NCBI GenBank assembly: GCA_034509755.1
Contig: CM067545.1
Coordinates: forward strand, 42,835,062 to 42,899,061
Source: Anisodus tanguticus
Taxonomy: Eukaryota; Streptophyta; Magnoliopsida; Solanales; Solanaceae
Length of the DNA: 64,000 bases
Reading direction: 5' to 3'
The position numbers and the translations under genes are program-made. Every line of letters starts with the position of its first letter. Within the stretch, counting starts at the first letter, position 1. The notes under the pieces are model-generated. The model saw only the letters and a program-made list of their open reading frames with translations, searched no databases and was not told the origin of the DNA. This document shows positions 1 to 9,453 of the stretch, in pieces.

Positions 1-84
1 GATATTGAGAAATAATCTTAATTATTTACAGTATTAATATATGAATATAAATGTCTTAATATTCACTTATGTATTCATATTAAG

Positions 85-720
85 GGTTGGGATGGCTTGC
101 TGGGTGAGACTGATAGAAAGAAAGGACGGGGGGCAACCATGCATGGTACTTCTCGACCCCATCCATTCAAGCCTTCCCAGTCCTTTTTCGAGTTTTTTTG
201 ATCGGACTTTCTAAATCCATATGATATGATATGACTTTCAAGCTTCCTAGCCTGGGTTTGTGTGAAGCATGAGAACATGAGCAAGCTCAGTCTTTCGCTA
301 TTCGTGTGACCCGAAGAAAATAGGATTTCATATTGAGCTCCAAATATACGCTATTGGGATGTGATGACTCCTACTAGCTCTCCCCCCCTAAGAACCGCAC
401 GTGCGAGTTCCCCCATATACGACTCAAGTGGCGAAGGCCCTTTCCTTCGCGCTTGGTAAGCGCTTCGCTGTAGCCAAGCTTACTGCTAGCCTATCGGCTA
501 GAGTCAAGCTTCGACCGCGACTGCTCGTCGCTTCGGCCGCCCTATTCCGTCACCCGAGATCCAAGTCAAGACCGCAAAGATCTCTTGATTCCTCGCGGCC
601 GGGCCGGCTTGGAAGCAAGCTACCTCTTGCCTATCTCACCCCCTTCCTTCAGCTGAGTGAGCCTTCGCTTTTTGGATCGTCTTCTGCCCAATGCGGTACC
701 CCCGTTTTTTGGTTCCCATT
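85..720 (-). other. Probable nuclear insertion of mitochondrial DNA (group II intron-like)
   Basis: This stretch differs from its AT-rich surroundings: it is GC-balanced, with many short palindromic GC-rich words. Around 388-430 the minus strand reads like the part of plant organellar group II introns that contains the paired segments GAGTCGTATA and GCACGTGCGGTTC. The rest (cttcgcgcttggtaagcgc and similar) has the style of plant mitochondrial intergenic or intron DNA. Known biology: nuclear copies of mitochondrial DNA are common in plants. The source gene is not identified and the boundaries are approximate. The 125-codon open frame at 401-778 is taken to be an accident of this GC-rich DNA, not a gene. 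Confidence 0.5.
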
Positions 721-1339
721 GAACATTCAGATGTTAGATTTAATTGTGTTAATCTTAAAAAAAATAAAGAGGGCCTAAGTTAATGTCTAATTCCTTTTCG
801 AAGCTCCTTACCTCTACGGCTATTTGATTTTTTCCTTTAATAAGTTAAATAAAAATGTGATAAATAGTATTGATAATTTTGCTTTCTAGGCCAGTCAATG
901 TTTATACTAAAAAGAAATTAGTACATTTTTTTGTTGTAACTATGGTACATACGTAATTTCGAGCACACCTCAACTAATTAATCATGAATACGAATTATTT
1001 TTGCAATAATTTCAAGTGTAAATGACAAGGTTTTCATTTTTTTTTTGATATCCAGCTTTTCGGCTTACGTTAGACTATTCCTGGAGATAGTAGTCTCGAT
1101 CGCACTACTACCAGTAAATCGCGGGATGTATCTGAATGACCAAAGTTTAAGAACAGAGCAACTGATATCACCTACAAGGTCCTACCACAGAAGAGAACAA
1201 ATTGCTCCCACCAGAGTTCGAACCCACGCTGCAAGCCTCCAACTGAATTTTAAGTTCCCCTCATTTGTTATCCAATTATACCCCGGGGGTGAGAATGTTT
1301 TCATTATTGCAGATACAATTTGTGGTATTCTTGTTTTGG

Positions 1340-2036
1340 TTTATGAGGATGAGGATGCTAAGGATGTGTGGGCATACAAGGAGGGATATAATTAGAAATG
1401 ATGATATCAGGGACAGTGGGAGTGACCTCGGTGGAGTATAAGATGCGAGAAGCTAGGTTGAGATGGTTCGGACACGTGCAGAGGAGAGACATAAATGACT
1501 CAATGTAGAGGTGTGAAAGGTTGGATATAGACGGGTACATGAGGGGTAGAGGTAGACCGAGGAAGTATTGGGGAGAAGTGATTATACGGGATATGGCGCA
1601 GGTGCAACTCACCGAGGACATGACCTTAGATATGGGGTTATGAAGGATACATATTATGGTAGAAGGATAGTAGGTAGTCCAGCGTAGTCCTACCTACGCT
1701 TACAAACTAGTAGTTGTAGTATTATTATTGTAGGCTCGCTTAGCCTATCATATTGCCTCATAGTCCCGTGTCGTTTGGTTTATGCTGTTATGTGTATTTT
1801 GTTTGCCTTATTTACTTGTATTAGCTCTTGCTTCTTTTTGCTTCTTTCTTTTTCAGAATGCGATGTCGTGGCTTACGCACTTTATGTGTCTTACTTTACT
1901 TGGACTTGTGCTTTGTCTTAAGCCGAGGGTCTATCGGAAACAACCGCTCTACCTACCAAGGTAGAGTTAAGGTCTGTGTACACTCTACCCTCCCATACTC
2001 CACAATGTGAAATTTCACTAGGTATGTTGTTGTTTT
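1340..2036 (+). mobile_element. 3' end of an RTE-type LINE with Solanaceae-type tail
   Basis: The reading frames, joined across a frameshift near 1420, give residues typical of the C-terminus of plant RTE-clade LINE polyproteins: IIRNDDIRD, then MREARLRWFGHVQRR, then GRGRPRKYWGEVI. In-frame stops are present (for example 1506-1508). Downstream, 1925-2036 reads as the 3' untranslated tail: gccgagggtctatcggaaac, a stretch rich in ctctacc, then ggtatgttgttgttttg, ending in TTG repeats. The same tail occurs on the Solanaceae TS SINE family, which is thought to borrow LINE machinery. The copy is 5'-truncated, as is usual for LINEs, and non-functional. Confidence 0.8.
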
Positions 2037-2039
2037 GAT

Positions 2040-3926
2040 TTCTGACGACCTGGGATAATTTTTTCAATAGTAATAATTTTAAAAGCAAATTATTCCACCT
2101 GTATCACGCAAGTGTATTACAAAATGTACTTCACTTTATTACTCCTCCGTGCTGCTAAAACCGTGGCTTTAGTTCTTTTCACGATAAAAAAGTATTAAAT
2201 ATAATGTAAAATTTATTAAGTTATCCTATTTAATATTTTGAAGGAGAATCTTGAAATAATGGTACAATTATCCCTTAGGTGCAACTTTTCCTAGACCCTG
2301 CCAACACGAAATGTTTTATGCACCCTACTCTACTACTCCTATTTAATATTATGCATTTTTTAATTTTAAGGATATAGTTAAAAATAATTATCCACTTTAA
2401 TTTTGAATTCCTAAACTCATAATTATTTTGGAATACATTATTTGAGCTAAAATACACGTAAAATAGGACGGATGAGTAATACGAGGAAACAAGATCTCTT
2501 GTCCTCTTACAATTTGAATAACAAAAAAATGATATTTTTCGATTTTTTATGTATACAAAATGAAAATCTCTTGTAAAAAGGTCATAAAACTAAAAAAAAG
2601 GCCGAAAAACCATTTCACCCCGAGTAATACTGTAGCAGTAAATGCTAAATAATTGGTTCAAAAAACTTTAGGCGTTAAAATATGAAATTTTCAAAGGTCA
2701 CTTCACACGATTGCCCCTGTTTTGGAGTGGTCTTTTAACTTTTCCCCATCAAATTAGTGGTGTTTAATTTTTGCCATTCAGTTAAAAATATGCTTGAAAA
2801 TAACTCTATGGTTCTGGGTTTGAATCTCAACAAAAAAAAATTGCAAGGTACAATTTCATAGCAAACTATGCCTATTCAGGCATAAGACATAACTTTTTCC
2901 TTTAAACATAACTTAGAACTACAAAAGTTATGCCTAGAACAACAGAACATTGAAATTTTTTGCCGTTGCTATTTTTTTTTGACTGAACTGAAATTTTAAC
3001 TTAGAATTACAAAAGTTATGTGCATAATTTTTGCTTTAAGACATAACTTAGAAAAACAAATATTATGTCTTAAATCGTACTATTGTGAAACCTTTATCTT
3101 GGGAAATGGGTATTTTAAGTCACAATTTTTCATTAAAAGTAAAAAAAATAAAGAGCACAAATTTTAGGGGGAAAACTTAAAAGAGCAAAGAAAATGACTT
3201 CAAATCTGCATATCTAAATTCCAAAAGTGACGATACCGTATCAAACTGTCTTGTGGCAAAAGTTACCAAAACGGTGCCGTTCTGAACTCACCTCCTGTGA
3301 GAGGACTTCCATAAACCCCTGTCCATTACAGCTAATATTTAGTAGAAAAGAAGATAGTAGTACAAAATGGTGCTTAACCCCAACAATTTCTTGCCCTATT
3401 AAGTTTCATTTCTAAAATACCCAGTTTTTATTTTAGTCCCTTTACTTCTCATATATTGTCAAGTTAGTCCTAATACAAAATGCAAGTATCCAGGTTTCTG
3501 TTGAATTCAATAAAAAATCGCTCCACACAGACCCTTAATCCATGTAAAAGGTAAGTTGCATTTCGCATAATCTATATTTACTCTGACAGTGCTAAAGAAT
3601 TTTGGGTTTTATTTTCTTGAATTTTTATGGTAATTTGTGTTTGTAACTTTTTCCTGTATTCTTTCTAGTGTTATTGAGTTGTGGATTGTGGAAATTTTAT
3701 AGTTTGGTTTAGATATTCTGTATTGCAGAATCCAAAGTTTGTGATAAATTCAAATATATGTGTACTATGATACATTGAAATGTGTTTTTGTAGTGTTATA
3801 ATTCCAAATATTCTTTGTTTAGTATGTTAGTAATCTACTTAGATTTTGAAAATAACTCGGATGTAGTGGATGAATAATTTGTGAGAAGATTGTTCCCTTT
3901 GACAAACCTCAATCGTATTGCACTAT
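2040..3926. other. Intergenic AT-rich DNA, no gene seen
   Basis: There is no convincing coding sequence here. At 2850-3080 there is a loosely repeated motif (acaaaagttatg, gacataactta) reading in both orientations, which suggests an old unclassified repeat. Short open frames (for example 2275-2457 and 3227-3415) show no family resemblance. Confidence 0.5.
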
Positions 3927-4234
3927 GGGTGTGTTTGATATGAATGAAAATGTTTTTTCACGGAGTATATTTTCTTGAAAAATAAGTGGGTTTCTTACTT
4001 ATTTTCTGGTGTTTAGTAAATAAGCAAAAAATATTATCCCAAAAGCATTTGGATATAATTTAGGCAAACACTATTGGGGTTGTCATTGGGGGCTATGGGG
4101 TTGGGATGTGTTGGAGCTGGGTATTAGTGTGGAATGAAACTTATGGAACTTGTTTTCCTAGAGAAAATGTTTTCCAAATTTTTGATCAGTCAAACATGAG
4201 AGAATTGGTAAACATTTCCATACCAAACACACCC
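3927..4234. mobile_element. MITE with GGGTGTGTTTG terminal inverted repeats
   Basis: The left end reads gggtgtgtttgatatgaatg and the right end, reverse-complemented, reads gggtgtgtttggtatggaaa, so the termini are imperfect inverted repeats of about 20 bp or more. The trinucleotide TAT sits on both sides (3924-3926 and 4235-4237) and may be the target duplication. Length is 308 bp with no coding capacity. This fits a PIF/Harbinger-like or hAT-like MITE; the superfamily is not settled because TAT is not the usual TWA target. Confidence 0.6.
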
Positions 4235-4983
4235 TATGTTTGGTTGTTGGAAGGGGGAAGGAAGAGGATAGGAAAAAAGTGATCTACTTCTGCTTAGTGA
4301 GAAGCATTGGTTATTTACTTCCAGTTGCTTAGTGGAAGGGGGAAGAAAGGAAGAGGAAAATTCTCCAGTTTCACTTTCTTAGCAAACCCTAGAAATGCTG
4401 CCCCTCTCCATTATTATAACTACTGCTACTCCTCCAACCCCTCCTATTTTCACTGCGACCAAGCATTGTGTTATGAGAGAACACAATGATAGTGAAAGCT
4501 CTAACTATGATATTCTTGATGTCTGGTTCTAGTGTTCTATTGCATTTAATATGGTTGGCGTGGAGCTAGTTACATCTTTCGCCTTAAACTTGAACACTAG
4601 AAGAAATAATAATGTTGAGAATACCTTTGCATGGATGATACCAAATATAAAACAAAATTTGAAAGATCCAATTGTATGATTGTTAGAAACTGGGGAAGTG
4701 TACGTAGCATTGTGGTCGAAGTTGTTTTTATCTCTGATTTCAGCTTTAACATGGCTTACTAAAGTTCCTTTGATAAACGTTGGTTAAGGAGTCTTGTAAA
4801 ATTAAAACCGGTCTTACCAAATACATTACTTGTGGTGTTTTGGGTTCACAAGTTTCAGTTGGTAGCAGGGGAGGCTGTCTTGGTTAGATAGATTAAACAT
4901 GCTATGTGGCTCATGCATTTCCAAGGAAACTTTGTGAAGTTTCGATTTATGCGTAACAACTCTTACTTCCACCTGTAACTATG

Positions 4984-5214
4984 TACTCCTTCCGTTCCAA
5001 TTTAAGTGTCTTAGTTTGACTTGACACGGAGTTTAAGAAATAAAGGGAGACTTTTGAATCTTGTGGTCTTAAATTAAAGATGTGTGGGGGTCTTTTAAAT
5101 CTTGTGGTCTTAAACTTGCCTTGGAATTGAAAAACATACTAAATTTAGAAAGAGACTCTTTTTGGGACAAACCAATAAGGAAAGTAAGACACTTAAACTG
5201 GGATGGAGGGAGTA
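4984..5214. mobile_element. Stowaway-like MITE
   Basis: The element starts tactccttccgttccaattt and ends in the inverted equivalent, aaactgggatggagggagta, with TA at both outer ends. These are hallmarks of Tc1/mariner-derived Stowaway MITEs. The two arms share the words AATTTAAGTGTCTTA and TAAGACACTTAAA. About 231 bp, non-coding. It lies in what would be the first intron of the HCC2 gene if the first exon is at 4395. Confidence 0.8.
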
Positions 5215-5724
5215 CTTCTTATAGTGGCCGACTTTCTCTCTCTAGTTTCTCCCTTAGGGATTTTGCTAATTGTAGGGTTGTAAGATCCATCATGAGCGAA
5301 ATTTGGTTTTTTAGTAAATGATTAGTAGCAACTTCCATCAGGAAAATAACGCGAGTGATTAGAATGGAATTAAGACGTGAATATTTTTCTTGAATTTTAC
5401 TTGCAATTTTCTTGGCAAAAGAATCCATAATTTGCAAGAAGAGAGGAACTCTATATAGACATTCACTTCACTTGAAATTGGAACAAGTCGTTTCATGTTT
5501 TATTCCTAAAGAAAGTTGTGGTGTATTGTGGATGCAAAATCAAGCCCAGTAAATTCAGCGCTGATGCTTGCCATGATATTGCCTTCCCCCTCAAAAAGAA
5601 ATGGGGGAAAAAGAGAGAAGAAAGCGACTCAAATACATGTAAAACAGGAAGGATAAAAATAAACCATTTCATTTTCAAATTCTTGGGTGTATTGCATTTT
5701 TCTGATTACTTGTTTCATGTGTAG

Positions 5725-7522
5725 GTTTATCCCATCTAAGCGCTTCCATTCAGCCAGCTGCATGAGATCTGCTAGAAAGACTAATGATCAGCCTTTATTA
5801 ACTGGACTATCCCCAACACCACCATCTTGGAAACCTTATATATTAGTACTGCATTTGTACTCCATTTCCTTCTGAATGTTGTTTTGTGACTGTTGTTGTA
5901 TGTGCTCTGTGCAGTTGTCTACGGCTCCTTTATCTTATTTCTACTTTTGCAGCCTGGAGCTGTTTTGGGAGGATTTGGCGGACTGATCCTTTTTCTTCAT
6001 TATAATGATGAAAGGAGAGCAATTCCAAAAGGTGTGGCTCCGGAATTTCTTGATGAAAGTTTTATCAACTAAACTTGTTCTTGGAACTACTTTATGTGCC
6101 TTTCAATCCAACTATGCCTCAATCCCTTATGTGCCTCTGAATGCTGGAATTAACTCTTAAATGGAAACAAAAAAAGAAGAAACGAATGCAGTTCATATAT
6201 TATACAGCGTCTGTACCTGAAAAGATGTACTGACGGTTCTTGAAACTATCAGAGCTCCTTATTAAAAGTGGTTATCAGCCTTGGTTTAATAATGGAGCAA
6301 AGAACTAAAGCCTCTTTTGATTGCTAAACATTTAACTACCAGAGCGACATGCTAAGTTAATTTTCTTCCCAGAGTCCTGCTTATAATTGAGCCAAAAAGC
6401 CGGCATACTGGGCTCGTTGATAGACTTCTCATGGCAGTCTCAGTAATTTTTCTGGTTTAAATAAAATAGTTCGTTGCACTATCCTACTCTGTATTTATTT
6501 TCCTTATCAGAAAGTGATGATATGTTCATTCACTTGAATCATTCTTTTCATAGATTACCATATACATTTACTTTCTGATTAGTTTTGTAGTGCGAAAAAT
6601 ATTAATGATTGGTGTACAATATAAAACTTTCATGCCTATCAGGTCAAGGCGAGAAATTTGAAAGAAGTGCAAACCAAGGGCCAATCATTGGCGGCCCATT
6701 CAGCTTGGTTGATACAGAAGGTCGTTTGGTAACAGAGCGCAACTTGCTGGGAAACTGGGTTCTTATCTACTTTGGTTATACTTCATCTCCTGATGTTGGT
6801 CCAGCAGAAGTCCAAAAGATGGCTAAAACTATTGATGTTCTAGGTTCAACTCGGTTTCTTTAGATGGATATGGTATTTTCTTATTTACTGACTTATTATA
6901 CTGATGTTGCAATTTTCTTTTTGCTTCGTGGTCCTTTCTGCTTAACGTAAACAAGGGTCAAAACAGGATCATAAGATTCTGCCAGTATTTGTCACAATTG
7001 ATCCTCAACGCGATACACCTTCGCACCTTCGAGCTTATCTTAAAGGTCTGGATCTAGCTTCTCCAATCTATCCTATAGTTATCTCCTTTTATTTGATGTT
7101 CATTTCCTACACTATAGCTTTGCTAATTTTATTTGCATGAAATGCAGAGTTTGGCCCAAGAATAATGGGATTAACTGGACCAGTTGCTGCTGTTAGACAT
7201 ATGACACAGGAGTACCGAGTGTACTTTAAAAAGGTCGATGAAGAAGGAGATGATTATCTGGTAGAATCTTCTCACAACATGTAAGCCTCAAGTTCTATAT
7301 TGTTAAAATAAGCAGCAGTCTCTTTCCAACCATAGGAGAGTAAATTCTTTCAGTTTCTTTTTACCTACGCTGGAGCAGTTTGACAGAATCAGATATGGTT
7401 ATTGATGTAATAGGTATTTGGTGAATCCAAAAATGGAAGTAGTTAGATGCTTTGGTGTGGAATACAAAGGGGAGGAACTGGCTGACGCAATAGTTAAGGA
7501 GCTAAACAAAACCGAGAAATAG
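5725..7522 (+). CDS. HCC2: SCO1-family copper chaperone homologue 2 (mitochondrial), partial 5' end
   Basis: Six coding exons can be followed by phase and GT/AG sites: 5725-5845, 5953-6031, 6643-6843, 6956-7045, 7148-7280 and 7414-7522 (stop TAG). The product has a membrane segment (PGAVLGGFGGLILFLH), the stretch HYNDERRAIPKG, then a SCO/thioredoxin-fold domain with VLIYFGYTSSPDVGP, VFVTIDPQRDTP and GLTGPVAAVRHM. SCO proteins deliver copper to cytochrome c oxidase in the mitochondrial inner membrane. Here both cysteines of the CxxxC site are replaced (SSPDVG) and the conserved histidine position reads Ser (LVESSHNMYL). This is the known signature of plant HCC2 as opposed to HCC1, so copper binding is unlikely and a redox or signalling role is inferred. 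The first exon is not proven. An ATG at 4395, just after aaaccctaga (a telo-box-like word common in plant leaders), begins M-L-P, and a donor at 4525/4526 has the right phase to join 5725. Confidence 0.88.
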
Positions 7523-7785
7523 CAATACTCGGGGTGGATTTGGCAGAGTAAGTACATCGTACTTTGGTTAGGTTGTTATATACCCTTACATCTCTTCATC
7601 ATCATATTTCAGTGGTTCCTAAGGGGTCATAGTTCATCTATTTGTTCTAAATGTACAACTTCATTACAGATAATATATATAAGTGCCAGTAACCTTGTTT
7701 GTCTTCCGTTTTCATGTCCAGATCTTCTCCTATTCTTTGTTAAATGTTGTATCATCATCCTCTTGGCCAATCTATGGCGATCTGT

Positions 7786-7818
7786 AGTAGGTACCCGGTG
7801 GAATAGTGGATTTCACTT
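7786..7818 (+). repeat. Short SINE-like fragment
   Basis: The words ggcgatctgtagtaggtacc and cggtggaatagtgga resemble the middle of the Solanaceae TS SINE, which has a GTAGGTACCCGGTGGATTAG-like core. Only about 30 bp are recognisable, so this may be chance or a decayed piece. It lies in the 3' flank of HCC2. Confidence 0.35.
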
Positions 7819-8354
7819 ATCTGTGTAAGACCCTACAAGCATTATATTATGAAGACAGTGAACTAGTGATAAAAATCCTGCTAAATTTGTCAATAATGAA
7901 AGCACACAAACAAAGGAAAAGATTGCAGATTCTATAAAATATTGTTCCTGCCAAGAAAAAGGGTGCAACACCAATAAGTCATGAGAGTTTATTTGTAAAA
8001 GGGCTTCACTAAATCACGTATTGGTTATAGAACTATTTCTACTATTATGAAACCCTTATGAGAGACAGAGAAATGGGTCTTTTATTTAAACTGTTTTCTC
8101 TCCCAATAATGATGCTGCCAATATCTTTGTTGTCTTGTTTTAATTTAAAATCTAGTTTTACGTTTTACCGTAAAGAAGTTCGGGAAAAAGGTTGATTCAT
8201 ATGTTTTTAGTTCTAAATGTCACCAAAATAGTTTATTGTCCCAACAAATATGATGGCTGCGGAAAATTTATCATTACTTAATCAAACTGCTATAGCAGGT
8301 AGCTATTTGTATGTAAAACACGTTTCTCTTTCATTTTCCTGACATATATTGTGA

Positions 8355-8485
8355 AAAGGATGGTCCACCTCAAACCTTGACGTTGGGGGTTCGAGTCACC
8401 AAGGGAGCAAGTGAGAAAGAACAACCCTTGACTCCTAAGTCGAGTGGGGTCTGGCCGCGGGGTTTAGCATATGAAATGAAAAGAA
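8355..8485 (+). repeat. tRNA-derived SINE fragment
   Basis: The sequence ggttcgagtc (8388-8397) matches the RNA polymerase III B-box consensus GGTTCRANNC. It is followed by accaagggagcaag, and preceded by tggtccacctcaaacc, which is weakly like an A-box region. The 3' side (gagtggggtctggccgcggg) is typical of plant SINE bodies and ends near an A-rich tract at about 8475-8490. No tRNA cloverleaf is complete. A SINE remnant is the best explanation. Confidence 0.55.
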
Positions 8486-8723
8486 AGAAAAAGAGTTGGC
8501 TGCACAATGAAAGTCAGCTTCGGATTGATTAAGAGTTTGATGCAGAATTACTTAATAAAAGAAGTGCTAACGTATTGGAAAGGAGCCAGATCCTCCGTGT
8601 TTTTTCTGTCACAGAAGAGCACATTGTATATTAACTTCTTTATCCTTTTTGTTTGCTCCATCTTAAAGTTTTGTCACCTTGTACCTTTCATCTTGAGAGA
8701 TTTTGAATAACTAGTCGGATTTA

Positions 8724-9407
8724 GGGGTTGTTTGGTTTAGGGACATGTTATTTAAGGACTATTAATGCAGAGATCATCTCTTGTTAGATGTTTAGTTGAT
8801 ATGTTACAAAATAGTAGTGTATTATTAATGTATGTGCTTACTTTTTAAACAAAATAAGAGTTTATTTGCTATTATATGTGAGGGTTAGTTTTGTGATTTT
8901 AATTGTTTTACTCCATGTGTTACTAATAGCCGCATTCTTATTCCACATTCATCCTGCATAAATTAATACGTAGATTCCGGCGTAACTTATGCTAGTATAT
9001 TAACTATGTGGGGTTTTACGTGGAGATTGTCTTTTGGTATGATGAATAAGGAAAAATAGTCTTGAGATAAAAAATTAGTACTACTTTATCCCTTATTAGG
9101 TTACTATTCTTGGGATAACTTATCCCATGATTAAAAACAGTATCGGGATAAGTTATCCCTGACATAGGGTGGAATAACAATCTCAGGATAAACAATGAAA
9201 ATGACAAAAATAACCCTGAGGTCCCTCAAAACCTTTTTCTACTAAGGTGGATGATATTTTTGTAAACAAATAATTTATTTTTAGAAATTTGGCAATGCAT
9301 GTTACTTTTAATACAACAAACCAAACAATCAATAAGAAATAATGTCAGGATAACTAATCTCAACATAATTAATCCCAGCATAACTTGTCTTCAAACCAAA
9401 CGACCCC
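8724..9407. mobile_element. Tourist-like (PIF/Harbinger) MITE, TSD TTA
   Basis: The left terminus ggggttgtttggttt and the right terminus aaaccaaacgacccc form a terminal inverted repeat with one mismatch. The inner part continues, less perfectly, with gacatgttat against gacaagttat. The flanking trinucleotide TTA is present on both sides (8721-8723 and 9408-9410), the standard PIF/Harbinger target duplication. Length is 684 bp, which is long for a MITE. The interior carries a further palindromic segment near 9110-9160 (ggataacttatccc and gggataagttatccc). No transposase is visible. Confidence 0.82.
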
Positions 9408-9453
9408 TTAGTGTATGTGCAGTATAAGGTAGAGTAGGCTAGTGTGTAAAAAT

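Noticed and set aside
401..778. 125-codon open frame on the plus strand
   Set aside because: It lies in GC-rich organelle-like DNA, has no family resemblance and no plant gene signals.
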